This document shows positions 1 through 11,622 of a stretch of DNA of 64,000 bases, piece after piece. Position 1 is the first letter of the stretch. Each line of letters starts with the position of its first letter. This DNA is from Manis javanica (lineage: Eukaryota; Chordata; Mammalia; Pholidota; Manidae). The notes beneath the pieces were generated by a model that saw nothing but the letters and a program-made list of their open reading frames with translations, had not been told where the DNA came from and did not search any database. The stretch spans positions 83,677,001 to 83,741,000 of the forward strand of contig NC_133167.1 in assembly GCF_040802235.1 (NCBI RefSeq). The letters run 5' to 3'. The translations under genes were made by a program, and so were the position numbers.

Positions 1-1014
1 TGAGGGTGATGCATGTGGCTGCGTGGTCCTAAAAGGTGGTCCTAAGAGGTCCTAAGAGGTGGAGTCTCTGTCCCCCTCAGGTTCTGAGTGGTTGTGTGGA
101 GTGGAGACATCTGTTCACTCAAGTATAATAGATAATATCGGTGAGAAAGAACCTGTGCTGTGTTAAGCCCTTGGGACTTTGAGGTTGTTTCTGCTGCCTA
201 AGCTAAATTCTTCTGACTTAAATAGGTCCTTTCAACCCTAAACTTTCTGTGATTCCAGAAAGGTTTCCCCTCTTCTTTAACAAGCAAATATGCATTTCTC
301 AGGATGTGGTGGGCTTTTCAAAAGATCTCCTAACCCTTTCAGTGATTTACTGTATTACGTGATAGTCATTGTGCCTAACTGCATTGTGGGGAGATCATGT
401 GGAAGGTTTTGCCAAGACTCAGACTAAGATTAGAGCAAAGTTTCGTCAAATGCAGGCCAGTGACAGAAGCTGTAACGAATGTAAAATGCATTAAATAAAC
501 AAGGATGTTTCAACAGGAACCCACAAGGAAAGATGTGGAAGGAGAGGGGAGGTGAACAGGCTAAGGAGGTGCCACTGATGACTCAATCTCACAGCCTTTT
601 AAATTCTGTATGCAGATACCCAAAATGCGTCTCATGAATTCTTCCAAACAAGGGTAGCAACGTGATAGTAGCAAAGTTAAAAGCAGAAATAACTACCTTA
701 AGGGCATGTCTAATCTAAAGTCAGAGAGAGACTGATGTGTGTAAAACATACACCCACATGTACATGTGCACACATACAATCCTTCTGGCTTTGCCTCAGA
801 GAGCACGTTGTCAGCTGTAATGTAGTCTGGACTTTTCAGGTCTTGGTATCCTTCAGACATGCCTCTGTATTTTGAGGTCTCACAGACCCAGTGTCATTCT
901 CCAAAGTGTGATTCTTCACTTTGGGCTCAAGGCCCTGATGCGTTTGACATCTTGGCTTTGTCGCGCCAGAGCCCCAAATGTTCTCAGGCTAACTCTCCAT
1001 TCTCCCTGTTTTAG
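1..1014 (+). other. KCNU1: KCNU1 intron, 3' end
   Basis: Intronic sequence upstream of the first exon in the window, ending in a pyrimidine-rich tract and TTTTAG at 1009-1014. A short CA-rich run lies near 748-778. I see no exon or recognisable repeat here. Confidence 0.6.
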
Positions 1015-1111
1015 GACTTTTCTGTATGAAACGGAAGACGATTCTGACCAGCTTGACAGCAGTGGCGTGTTTCACTGGTGCAAAGCAACCCCTTTGGATA
1101 GGGTGATTCTG
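1015..1111 (+). CDS. KCNU1: KCNU1 exon 1 of 8 in window (entry to RCK2)
   Basis: A 97-nt exon that reads ...FLYETEDDSDQLDSSGVF then HWCKATPLDRVIL. This is the acidic linker and first strand leading into RCK2; BK has a matching FHWC...VIL stretch. The acceptor CTGTTTTAG|G and donor CTG|GTAGGT are both good. The first base completes a codon from the previous, unseen exon (phase 2), and the exon ends on a codon boundary, matching the next exon. There are no stops or frameshifts. The downstream in-frame extension is intronic. Confidence 0.93.
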
Positions 1112-2999
1112 GTAGGTGATCTTGCCCCAAATCGCAAATAAAGCTTCTCTTAGGAGACGCCAATGGTATGAAAGGTAACAGATGTGGCATTTGAGAAAGA
1201 TATGTAGTTAATATGGTGGATCGGAAACAGTTGGATGAGATTCTTCAACTACTTCCCTCCTTGACCAGTTTAGCTGAGTCAGTTATTCAGAATAATGTTC
1301 TCCTGAAACTATGCTGTTTTCTTATTAAATCTAATTAATTTAAATGCACCAGGGAAATGTACCATTTATAAGAACTCTGAAGTCTTTTTTTTCCAAGTAA
1401 AGCAACATTTTCCTAATTATTGGCTTTAAAGTTTAGATTTTCTATAGTAGTTTTTCTTAAAACTGACCATCTTTATGCCTAACACATTAGCAAGAATGTT
1501 TCACCTAGATGCTTGCCCCACCTCCTACATGGGCAAATCCTTACAGATGTTAGATATTAGATATAGATATTAGAATCCTGGCCCTGTCTCTGTTCTCAAA
1601 AGGAGACACACTAACTCAGCTCCCTAAACTGCCAGCAGCTAAGATGTAAAAATCCAGGTTCTGACATCTTTCTGGATTCCTGTCTATTCTCATTTTCTCC
1701 AGAGCTGGAAACTCAAGTATAACCTCAGTGGTTTACCTTGCAAGAAGTAGTTGGTAAATTTACCTAATAAAAGTGATTGCTCACATATTTATGAACCCTA
1801 TGTAATTTGTTCAACTATGGGTAATTGATAATTATTTTTTTCCTTGCTTTCCAAAAGTAGATTAGTTGACTTTTTTTCTATTAAATACACATACTCCCAA
1901 TCCTTGTGGCTCAGTGCCATTGTCCTGACATAATATGTTCCAATTTTTGTAAAAGCATGATCAATTATTTGATCAGAAGCTCAGAATTGTCAGAGCTGTC
2001 ACATCAAGTAGAAGACTGTTTGGGTTGCTAAAACTCACCATCTTAGCAAATATGTCTTATTCTAAGCTAAGCAAAATAAACACCCATTGAAAAGGAAGCT
2101 AAACATGTTTTCAGTGGGAGGGAAATCTTTAGAAAGGTTGGGAAGTTAGTTGCAGATAGAAGCTTCCAAGAGACCAAGAAATGGAAATAGCAGACATTAT
2201 ACCCTATTTATTAAGTGTGCAGACAGGTTGCTATGATAGATACCTCCCTTATGAGCCTTGATGTGGAATATAGTTCAGAACACCATTTGAATCTTTTGAT
2301 AAGTTTAGAATTGCCTCTGATTTAAGAAATTCTAAAGGTTTTGAAATGTGTGACCCTAGAAGAGAAATGTCCAGATTGCAGAATTCAGGAGGCTTTGAAC
2401 TGGGTTTAGTTGACAGAAGGGTCAAGAGGAAGTGGTCAATTTAAGTTACTTTGAACAAATAGTGCATTCTCCCCTTTCCCCAAAAGCCACTACTCTTCTC
2501 AGTTGGAGACAGTTTTGTGCCACAGTTTCTTGGAGAAATTGCCTCTTAAGCTGTGCCCATTTCTGCCATGTATCTTGTTTCTAGTTGTTTAGTTCTACAG
2601 AAAAGAGCAAATGTTGGACTTCAGGCATGTTACATTACATACCGATAGAAGCGTCATTGTCCAAGCTAAAACTAATCAGATTAGTTAGAGACAATTATTT
2701 AATAGATTTGGTTAAGATTCATAGCACTCTCCAGGAAGGCTCTCCAGACAAGTTGCTTTGATTCTCCTCACAGGGCAATTCCCTTTGGAAAGAGAGTATT
2801 TCCTAGTATATGCTAATTGGACAAACTCTAATTGTTGAGATGTTAAGTGTTACTTGTTTATCCTGTTGCATTTCATCAACCCCTGTTCCATAGAAACTTG
2901 TCATTTCACTCAGCTAAGGATTGGAATAAAGGAGAATGATATATATCCATTCTGAGTGTTCCTGTGCTCAGGAATAGAACATACTCATACATGAAGTGA

Positions 3000-3113
3000 T
3001 TTTAAATGCATTTAATTTGTTCTCTGCCAGCTTCCAAGAGTCCTTCTCTGAAAGTGCTTTTAAATGCATTTAATTTGTTCTCTGCCAGCTTCCAAGAGTC
3101 CTTCTCTGAAAGT
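3000..3113. repeat. Two perfect 56-bp tandem copies, period 58 bp
   Basis: Positions 3000-3055 and 3058-3113 are identical over 56 bases, starting TTTTAAATGCATTTAATTTG, separated by the dinucleotide GC. The lack of any mismatch shows a recent local duplication. Confidence 0.95.
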
Positions 3114-3164
3114 CTAGGAATTCAGTAAGATTCAGATTGGATTAATAGTTAGAGAACGGCACTT

Positions 3165-3340
3165 ACAAGCACTATACTTTCAATATGTTACCTAATTTCC
3201 ACAACAGAATTAGCATGTTTATTTTTAAACCATTTAAACTTAAAGAAATTGAGAGTCTGCAAGGTTAACTAATTGTTCACAGTTATAATGCCAAAGCCAG
3301 AATACAAAATCCGGTCTTCAACTCCAGGCCATCTGCTCGT
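3165..3340 (-). repeat. MIR-like SINE fragment, reverse orientation
   Basis: The order of motifs (loss of TTTAAAC.., AAATTGAGAG, AAGGTTAACTAA, then AGCCAGAATACAAAATCC) matches the reverse complement of MIR, in which the tract 'gaaactgaggc...aggttaagtaact...gccgggattcgaacc' occurs. Diverged. Confidence 0.5.
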
Positions 3341-4262
3341 TCCTCTCCATCCCAGGGCCATGAGAGAAGACATGGACTCATTCCCTGCAAGAAATCAGAC
3401 AAAGGCCAAAAATAAGTTTCCTACAGGAATGTCATTCCTGTTTCAAAAATTACATTTATGATTTTTAGACGTCTCTGTGAATGTGGGGGAAACTTCACCA
3501 AAATATTGTTGAATATATTATTTTGTTCTAAACTGAGAGATATAGAAGAGATGTTAAACAATTTATGATGCTGATAATAGTAATGAGACAATGCTTATAA
3601 AACGTAATACTTTTGGATCAAATGGAATTCTTATGACCTTCTCATTTCTTTTTGTGCACATAGTGAGTTTCCTCCACTCTGGGAAGAGTCCATTAAAACA
3701 CATGAAATTGCCAATATTCAACTACTTTTGACCCATAAGAAGGCAATTTCATTTATTTCCAAATGATATATATTTTCTTACATAGGAAAACCCACTGAAA
3801 ACTGCAACATGTTGTAAGACTTGATGTAATTTTCAGGGCTCACAAAAAGATGTAAGTTCAACAATGGAATTTGGATTATTTTAGTTTTTCTTTGGACCTT
3901 GCTACAGTGCACAAAGTCTAAGAACAGAATGAAAATAAGAGATTTTCACCATTTGGTTCATTGATTTCACACCTTGGAATGAGGCTGATCTCAGTTTTAA
4001 TTGATGCACTACAGGCTAATTCCAGGCTAATAGAGAACTAAAGAAAGTGAGATAAGGAAGTCCACAGAAAGATAAAAACTATAATTATCCCACTGTGGAT
4101 AAGTTCCATTTCTTATGAGCAGTTTGCAAATGTCCTGTTGTCCTTACGGAAGTTCTCCTATGGATGCACCTAGAAGACGTGGGATGAGGGGAAGGAGCCC
4201 TCTTTAAAGGTCCCTCAACTTAGTTCTCAGACTGACCTTAACTCTGGCATGCTTATGCTTAG

Positions 4263-4487
4263 AAACGAACTGATAAGACAAAATACAAATTTCAAAACCA
4301 CGTGGTAGCATGTGTCTTCGGAGATGCCCACTCAATGCTGATGGAGCTTCAGAATTTTGTGATGCCCTTGAGAACTAGCAACTATACCCGGCAGGAGCTG
4401 AAGGACATTGTGTTCATTGGCTCTCTAGATTACCTGCAGAGAGAATGGCTCTTTTTCCAGAATTTTCCCCAGATATACATTCTGCCT
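4263..4487 (+). CDS. KCNU1: KCNU1 exon 2 of 8 in window (RCK2 Rossmann core)
   Basis: A 225-nt exon, exactly 75 codons, in phase 0 at both ends. It begins KRTDKTKYKFQNHVVACVFG and runs through DAHSMLMELQNFVMPLRTSN and the block ELKDIVFIGSLDYLQREW to NFPQIYILP. This is the first Rossmann-like unit of RCK2; BK has the equivalent VVVCIFGD...FVGSIEYLKREW. Acceptor TGCTTAG|AAA and donor CCT|GTAAGT are strong. There is no lesion. The codon reading before the first GTG of the longest open frame belongs to the exon, so that apparent start is not a translation start. Confidence 0.96.
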
Positions 4488-5888
4488 GTAAGTATCACTA
4501 AGGGATAGTGAATATTTATAATGATAATAACACCAACAATAGTTGTAGCACTAATAAGAATAGTAATAATAATAATAGCTTGCAGTTATGTCAGAAATCA
4601 GCATCTGGCACCAGGAACTGTTCTAAGCATTTTACATATATTAACTCATTTAACCTTAAAAATAACTCTATGGGGTAAATTTTTAACATGTTGAACGTTA
4701 GGCATGGAAAGAGTAAGTAACCTGTCCAAGTTCACACAGCAGGTAAGTAGCAGAACTGGGATTTAAATCCAGACATCGTGACTCTTGATTTTACACCCAG
4801 GAGTCACTATGTCCTATGTTTTATGTTTATAACCATGTTTTATGGTCTTTATATAAATCAGAGTTTCTCTGCATTTCTGAATCTGATTCTGACTTAATGG
4901 CTAAACCTAAGCTGATACTAGCCAGCCTTTGTGCTGTAATTTTCTCATCTTTTCCGGAGACACATCTTTTATGGAGCACATAATGCCACACAATCCTTGA
5001 CAGATGTAAGAAAAGGAAGAATTAGATTTACATTTCTGAGAAACCGATCCATTACGCATATGTGGCATTGTGGTGGTAACTGTATTTGCTCTGAACCTTC
5101 ATAGGTCTGCATCCCTTTTATGCCACCATTTCCCTGGATTAACAAAGAAAAACAACAACATTATGTGCAGCATGAAATGCACCAATGGTTTTGATTTTTC
5201 ATGAAATAATGCTGGCAATATGTAAGGAATATTTTTCACAAGTCAAAAATGGTTCCCACAAGGAGCAAATGTCATTTGTTTTTTTTTTTTAAAGCCACCA
5301 CAAAGTTCCTCACACTTCTGCCTTACTTAGTCCAAAGGAAGAAAGAAAAGAAAATGATCAGAGGTCTTCAGATCCACCTCGTGTTAGGAATCACCGTCAT
5401 TTCAGGCCTTAGCTACCTGAAAGCAGACCAGACATGCCCGTTTCTTCACCAGGGGAAAGAAGTAGCCACCGCTTTGCCAGCTGATCGAAAGAGTACCATC
5501 AGGGTGAGCCACGAGCAAAAGGGCGAGGAGGCGGAGTTTGCCGTTAGATCGGTCACTCCTCCTTCCACGAACCCTTCGCCACTGTTCCCTCATATGCTCT
5601 CTTCTCCCACTCGAATCATCTAAACGGGTTCAGCACCGCCCCCTCTCATCTCATCCTTACTTGCTCTCAGGAAAGAGTCTGTGAAATGTAGTCACACTAA
5701 GATGTTAATGCTTGGTAAGACTTAATTGTGTCAGATACCAGGTAATGAAGACTTAAAACCAAGTCAGTGGAGGCTGATAACACTTTGGCTCAAAAACGAC
5801 AGCAGCCACAAAGTGCCACCACCAGGAGTCGTGATATAAAATCCTTCTGCCTGACAAGTCCCTCCTCTGCCCGGTTTTCTCTCACTAG
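4488..5888 (+). other. KCNU1: KCNU1 intron
   Basis: A 1.4-kb intron. A MIR copy in reverse orientation lies at about 4545-4815. The long open frame at 5249-5623 overlaps the rest of the intron but has no recognisable domain and no splice context, and I treat it as chance. Confidence 0.8.
4545..4815 (-). repeat. MIR/MIRb SINE, reverse orientation
   Basis: Shows the reverse-MIR signature in order: an AATAATAATAGCTTGCA-type start, CTGGCACCAGGAACTGTTCT, AAGCATTTTACATATATTAA, GTAACCTGTCCAAGTTCACA, CAGCAGGTAAGTAGCAGAAC, then GGGATTTAAATCCAGACATC. Confidence 0.85.
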
Positions 5889-6069
5889 GGGTCTGCACTC
5901 TTTCCTGAGGACCTCCATGCAGTCAGCCTAGAGGAGTGTTCCATGTGTGCTGTCTTATCCTCGCCGTCCACGTCATCGAGCAGCCAGACTTTGGTGGACA
6001 CAGAGGCCATCATGGCCACCCTCAACGTGGGATCACTGCGGATCGGCTGCTCTGCCCAGACAGAGCCAG
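5889..6069 (+). CDS. KCNU1: KCNU1 exon 3 of 8 in window; donor site mutated
   Basis: Acceptor CTCTCACTAG|GGG, then GSALFPEDLHAVSLEECSMC, AVLSSPSTSSSSQTLVDTEA and IMATLNVGSLRIGCSAQTEP. This corresponds to the SLO3 and BK segment 'CxMCxxLS...DxExIxASLNI'. The predicted end at CCAG| (6069) gives 181 nt and phase 1, which is what the next exon needs. The following bases are ATAAGA instead of GTAAGA, a one-base loss of the donor. The frame stays open to TGA at 6138-6140. A cryptic donor GGC|GTGAGG at 6112 is also phase 1 and would add 14 codons. The exon identity is secure; its 3' end is inferred from phase and the donor-like remnant. Confidence 0.87.
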
Positions 6070-6075
6070 ATAAGA
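6070..6075 (+). other. KCNU1: Broken splice donor ATAAGA (expected GTAAGA)
   Basis: GAGCCAG|ATAAGA fits the donor consensus MAG|GTRAGT at every informative position except +1, which is A. It sits exactly where phase 1 is required. It does not match the U12-type ATATCC donor. The position is inferred by phase and by approximate length agreement with SLO3. Confidence 0.6.
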
Positions 6076-7229
6076 CCACCCCCCTGACAGAAAGGGGCCG
6101 TGGGGAATGGCGTGAGGAGAGAGAGTTAACTCCTGTCTGAAGAACTTCAGTCACGGGGAGTAGGAGAGGTTGGGCCGGGGCCAGTTGGCCTCTAAGGTCC
6201 CTTCCAACTCTCAAGAATTTCATAATAGAAGTTTCAGACAGCTCAGTCCTGGGTAATCCTAAGTCAAATGAAAAATGATACTTGTTTTCTAAATGGAATG
6301 CCTGTAACACTGTTTTCCTATTTTAAGGAAAATCATGGAATTGTGAGTGCTGTTACTGTTGTTATTAATCAAAAATCAGTGAACATAGTAATTGGCATAT
6401 TATTATACTTAATAATGGGTATTATTGACCATAAGTCTCGTTGGATCATGTAGATGTTGAAGTCACTATTCTTGGTTTCATGGTTGAGAGAATGAAGTAT
6501 AATCTCCTTTACTCTTTAAGATGCTGTCAATACATGAGTTTTAGGAGATTGTCTCTAAGGTCCCTTCCAACTTCTATAGATGAAAAATGTCATATTTCAG
6601 CTTCAGATTGGAAAGAGGTCATGCAAAGTGGGAATCTCTTCAGGGTGGGAATCATGTATTTCCCTCCTCTGAATTCCTCCCACTGCCTGGTTCAATTATG
6701 TCACTTGGATGCTTAAAACAATCCTGTTGAATTGAAGGAAATGAGCCAGTGAGCTGGACTCTTGAGGAGTTACCACACATTTCACGGTACCCAGACTGTG
6801 CTTGAGGTAAGTTCCCACTCCACAATTGTGGTTTACCTTCCCCTCAAATGGGAAAAGGCTTGTATATTAGTCTGTTCCTAAAAATTGACTATAGCCATTC
6901 AAGCTAACATGAAAGTACTATTCCTGAAGAGCTGTCTGTATCTAAAACAGATTTTCCATTCAATAAATGAAAGTAGCCCTGATTGGAGTCCCCTGGATCC
7001 AGCCATTTCCCTTTGGAAATGGCACTTTGATATTCATTAGGTGCTTGCTGTTAGTTCTGCTTTACAAATATCCTGAAACCAAACCCAAAGTGCTATGAAA
7101 ATCCAGACCTAGGAGGTGTGAGCTGTATTTCTGCTGAACAAATCTGAAGATCCATCAAAATGCTGTTGTGTTCTGCACATAAATCCTTAGTTCACTGAGT
7201 AGGGTCACGCAGATTTACAGGAAGTTTGC

Positions 7230-7281
7230 GTGTGTGTGTGGGGAGTGTACGGTGTGTGTGAGTGCATGTGTGTGTGTGGGC
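7230..7281. repeat. Imperfect TG microsatellite
   Basis: Runs of TGTGTGTG interrupted by GGGGAG, TACGG and CATG, giving a degenerate dinucleotide tract. Confidence 0.85.
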
Positions 7282-8232
7282 GTGTGCATCCTGCATGCAA
7301 CTTATCTGTAACTGGACAGGAAAGAAGTATTCACTTGAAGGGCAGGCACATCAATATGCAAATGAAATGCCCACTCAGGATAAATTTGGGTTAAACAGAT
7401 GTCAGCCATCCAGTTAATCATCTGAGTGATTGGTCCTTCCTATTAATATTTTTTTAAAATTTCACATCCTATATAGGCTAGAAAGATAGAAACCTATGAT
7501 TTTATTTCTGGCTTCCTTTATATTCATCCTTTCCCTTATATATTCATTAATTCAACAAAAATATGTTGATTTTATATGATGTGTCATGAACTCTGTTGCC
7601 CTTAAAGGAGCAACTGATAGCTTCAGAGGAGGAGGTAGAGGAGAGAGGAAAAAATGAATGAAAAAGAAGAAGAGAAAATGAGGGATATCAGAGTATTTGA
7701 ATCATCATGAAGTATGAGTAGGTGCTTTCCCCAAAGACAAAAGGGAGCATTTAGAGGAAAATGTATTGTGAGGACCTTGCACAGTTCCTTATATGGAAGC
7801 CCTCATACCCATTTGTGTGATGGGAAAATACAAGTCCCGACAGACTCTACTGCACCCCCTAACGGAAGACATCAAGTCTGTTTATCTGGTGCTATAGCAT
7901 CAGTAAAGTCACATTCTGAGCACTTAAGAATAGCAAAGAACCGTTACTTAAAACTTCACCAGATACCTTAGTACCATAGGAATCTATCTGCCTGGAGGTG
8001 CTGTCTAGAAATTTCCAATCCTCAGAGAAGCCCATTTGGTTCTCTTAACATTCTTCCCATTTCTTATTAATACTCCTCTTGTGCCATACCCAAGAGGTGG
8101 AAATGGGAATGCCCGCCTCCAGGAACGGATGGCATAGGATTGTGAAATTCATCTGAAGGTAGAAGACACCTTCCGTGCTGAGCATTGATGCAGGATTAGC
8201 TGACAGGCAGTCCTGTTCCCCTTCCTCCGGGA

Positions 8233-8430
8233 CAGTGGTTCTCAGCCAGACACAGTGTTGCCCCCAGATTCTGACCATGTCTGGAAACAGATTTGACAGT
8301 CACAACTTGTGGGGTGGGGGGGGTGCTGTTAGCATTAATGGACAGAGGTCAGAGGTGCTGCCAAACACCCTATATCTCATGGGATAGCCCCCAGTTTTTG
8401 GCCCCAAATGTCAAGAGCACTGAAATCAGA
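8233..8430 (+). repeat. MER20 (hAT-Charlie) DNA transposon fossil
   Basis: Matches remembered MER20 features in order: CAGTGGTTCTCAGCC terminal motif, CATGTCTGGAAACAGATTTG, GTCACAACTTGTGGGGTGGG, GGTGCTGTTAGCATTAATGG, CTGCCAAACACCCTATATCT and CCCCAAATGTCAAGAGCACT. Confidence 0.8.
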
Positions 8431-9219
8431 AACTTTTCCCTATTAGCTTATGTGCTGAGCCTTTTGTCAGATCACTGGGCTTCCCCACATCTGCACGCTC
8501 ATAATGAAATCATGCATGAAGCCCACTAGGACTGCCAGGGCTATTCCCAGGCTAATTCAGTGATTCACCAAGGGATGGGGGGCAGAGGGGCAGCAGAATG
8601 AGGGCTCTCCAAAGGGTCAGTAGGAGTGCCAGGCTCCCCGGACATCCCCGCGGAAAACTTCAGGTTTCTCAGCGATGCTCTGATTACTGCCTGTCACATC
8701 ACAAGGAGAACAGGCTGGCAAACCTAGGTACTGAACTAAATAATCTGTGGCATAATCTAAACATACAGCGGTAATTAAGTCTGACAACTTAATATGCTAC
8801 TGAAATTTAAATGCACAGTAGTAATCCACAATTAAGCAATCTTTTGTAATAGCACCCTGCCAGCCTGGAAGATCTCAGGTATCACACTGTGTACGATTAG
8901 GCAGCAAAAATATTGACATTAGTAAAATGTACCCAGGCCATGATCTGACACATATTCAAATTAACCATCGCTCTGCAGGCAAGGATGGGGTTCAGGCAGG
9001 AATTCAGTTGCTGGTGACAGAAGTAGATATTTAAGCAGTCATGTCAGCCGATGTAGACCGTTTCTACATGCAGTAAGAACGTGTAACACTGAAAGTCAGG
9101 ATAGTCTAAGCCCTTTATTAGAGGGAACTGGAATCAGAAAGTGGGGTTCAGAGGGGGATCTTCCTTTCGTGGAAAACTGATCTCAATGTTACTGAAAATG
9201 CCGGCAAAACCTATGTACA

Positions 9220-9350
9220 CAGTAGCCCTGCAAAGAGCATGGGCTTTGAGGCTGGTGCTGATCAGGGTATGAAAACCGATTCACCATTTTTAAGCCAAAT
9301 ATTCTTGGACAAGGTATGTAAGCCCTGAGTCGGTTTCCTCATCTTCAAAG
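9220..9350 (+). repeat. MIR SINE fragment
   Basis: Contains AAAGAGCATGGGCTTTGAGG, TTCTTGGACAAGGTATGTAA and GGTTTCCTCATCTTCAAAGG, the forward MIR core with its 'TTGGRCAAG...TTTCCTCATCT' signature. Confidence 0.75.
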
Positions 9351-10701
9351 GTGATCAACTATATTTAATTGACAGATCTGACATGACCGTGGTGTAATTC
9401 GTATCTCCTACAGTTCCTCCTACTCACAGCAACCACAGGGATTCTGTACAGATATTTATCAGATAATGTCAGATAATCTTAAAACTGTATAGTGGTGACC
9501 CACCACAACAATAGGAAAATCACATAGGGTCCTGTAGGCCTGTGGGGAGCTTGCGTTTTCTCCTGCTTCATCCTGTTTATACCGGCTCCTTCCTGTGGTT
9601 GGGTCCCTTATCCCTTCCCTGAACAGCCTTTTCTCATCCCTCAGGACTCCATTCCAACGTGAGAGAAACCTGTCTTAAAACCCTATCCAAACGCGCCACC
9701 CCATATCAACCACTAGCCTCTAAAAGTTAGGATTTTATCTGGCGCTTTTTCTGGAAGCATTTTGTGTTGGTGACATGAGGTAAGTAGCTGGGGCAAGGGC
9801 TCCTCACAGTCCTAGCATGGAGAAAACTCTCTTTAAATATTTGTAGAAGGAAGAAAGGAAAGAGGGAAAGGTACATAAAGCAGAGAGAGCTTCTTGCACA
9901 GTTCTGAGAATAAAGTAGAATCTCAATTCCCCCAAGTCTTCCTGCATTATGGAAATCCCAGATATTTTTTTTTATGAAAAATGGTTTAAGGTATTCAGAT
10001 CCCATCACAATAAGATTTACCAGTGAATTAGGATATTTGATCCTAGCCATCGATGTAAAACCTTCCTCTTAAAATAGCTGTGTGAACAGGTTGGCATTTC
10101 CTGACCTGAAGCTAACGTGTTTTCCTGGATTCCTAAGGTCACTGCCAGCCCTAACTGGAAACCACATGAATGGGGCTCTTCCTGTGCAGCTTCAGTTCTT
10201 ATCCTGAATCCACCTTGAAACGTGACTCAGAATTTCAGTGGTTGTCAGAAATATATCAGCTCTACTCTGTGCTAATAAGGAGTGGTCTGTCTACTGAGTG
10301 TTCCTTGGGGAGATGGAGGAGGTGGTGACATAGTGATCCCCCTGCAAGATTGTGGAGCGTAGTGATCCCTCTGCAAAAATCTCTGCCTGGACCTTCTCAT
10401 GCCCCATCCCCTTCTCTGACCAGACCCTACACCATTGTCCCTTGCCTGCTGTCACCCTGTCAGTCTCAGCTGCCTTGTCTCCATTAATTCCACCTCTCAC
10501 TCCCCCTCCCCTACCACTTACCTGGCTTAGTAAGCAAAGGACCCTCCAGATATTCCACCCTCTTCCCAAACAGCAGGGAAATCTCATGACAAGCAGAAAT
10601 TGTACCTTTAACAGTATTTTTTGCCCTGTTACATAACATTGTCAGAAAAGTTCAAGAAAGATAGCCAGTAAGTTTAAAGCATAACTTTTGATGACATCAC
10701 T

Positions 10702-10720
10702 GTGTGTGTGTGTGTGTGTG
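10702..10720. repeat. (GT)n microsatellite
   Basis: A pure TGTGTG run of about 20 bases following a CACTG. Confidence 0.9.
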
Positions 10721-11547
10721 TTTTACCTGGACTCGAGCTTCTCATTTCTCCCTCTCCTTTTCTTTCTTTATATTTTTTGGTTTAATTTGGAGACCACAAC
10801 TCTGGGGTCATGCTCGTTTTTGAAACTTCCCATAGCCCACCGCACGGTGATGCTGCGTCTCAGGCCAGGGCTGTGTGTCGGCTCTTTTGGAGTCAAGGTT
10901 CATGAACTCCATGAACTTTCCTCCCAAGGCAGGAGGGAAATCTGTAAACTGAATGCAGTGGGTCAGAGGCCCCAAGTGACATCTCACCACAGTACGTAAG
11001 GAACTTCTGAGGCCTTCCCGGTTGGGTCAGGCCAACCAGAGATGGGAGGCAGCCGGTGTAAGGAAGAAGGAAGAAGACGTGAGCAGTGCCTTGGCCCTGA
11101 GAGCATCTCAGAGGCAGAAAGCACCAGGAGCCGAGCCCAGGTGCCGTGTCACCAAAAGCGCCCAGGGAGCAGCACCATCCCGTTCATAGTTTCCTGAAAG
11201 GTCTACAAGCAAATGGATGTGGTTTGCGGCACTGTCTGCCTGAGCCATTACTCAGCACAGCAGCTCTGGAGAAAACTTCTCATGTTAATAAGCAACTACT
11301 ATGATTTGCCTTTTTTTCTGATTCACTTGAAGTGCTATTCAGAAAATACACACCCTTATCATAAGGAGACGTAGAGGCTCACCTATTTTTTTCTGTATGT
11401 AGAAAAGGACTTAGGATTTGGGCATGAGAGTAACTTTGCCGTGAAACACCGAGCTACACGGTGTGCTCTGGTGTCCCTGTCAAGTCTTGCAAACCACTTT
11501 GTTTGCATTTATCAATTTCTTTTCTTCCTTGCTGTCTGTTTCTGCAG

Positions 11548-11622
11548 AGGGGCTATCATAGAACTCCAGTAAATGTCCTGGGAAATCAAAATACCGAAGA
11601 GTCCCCATCCTCACTGAACTGA
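11548..11622 (+). CDS. KCNU1: KCNU1 exon 4 of 8 in window; in-frame stop
   Basis: A 75-nt exon between TTTCTGCAG| and |GTAAGT. Its 3' half reads PGKSKYRRVPILTEL plus one base that joins the next exon to give K, matching SLO3 'VPILTELKN' and BK 'IPIITEL'. The exit phase is 1, and with 75 nt the entry phase is also 1. In that frame codon 5 is TAG (11559-11561). The other two frames also hit stops inside the exon or at its last codon (TAA at 11570-11572, TGA at 11620-11622), so the SLO3 reading cannot cross the exon intact. No alternative AG in the exon gives a phase-1 entry. Because the exon is phase-symmetric, skipping it would keep the frame. Confidence 0.82.
   Translation, partial: RGYHRTPVNVLGNQNTEESPSSLN
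11559..11561 (+). other. KCNU1: Premature TAG in KCNU1
   Basis: In the frame fixed by the downstream VPILTEL block and the exon's exit phase, this triplet is a stop. It lies just before the segment equivalent to the lead-in of the BK calcium bowl, so translation would end inside RCK2. Confidence 0.75.

Larger units (their letters stand above)
1112..4262 (+). other. KCNU1: KCNU1 intron
   Basis: A 3.15-kb intron from GTAGGT to GCTTAG. It contains a perfect 56-bp tandem duplication (3000-3113) and an old MIR-like copy in reverse orientation around 3165-3340. The rest is unremarkable AT-rich sequence. Confidence 0.8.
6070..11547 (+). other. KCNU1: KCNU1 intron (5.5 kb)
   Basis: The intron ends at CTGTTTCTGCAG (11547). 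It holds a TG-rich microsatellite (7230-7281), a MER20 copy (8233-8430), a forward MIR (about 9220-9350) and a (GT)n tract near 10702-10720. The phrase CTCTAAGGTCCCTTCCAACT occurs at 6191 and 6552, so two related repeat fragments flank about 360 bp here. No additional exon was recognised. Confidence 0.75.

Noticed and set aside
5249-5623. 124-codon open frame on the + strand
   Set aside because: It lies inside a KCNU1 intron, begins in a poly-T-rich stretch, shows no domain and has a competing frame on the other strand.
6070-6075. U12-type AT-AC intron as explanation for the AT donor
   Set aside because: The site reads ATAAGA, not ATATCCTT, and the downstream acceptor is a normal pyrimidine-tract CAG.
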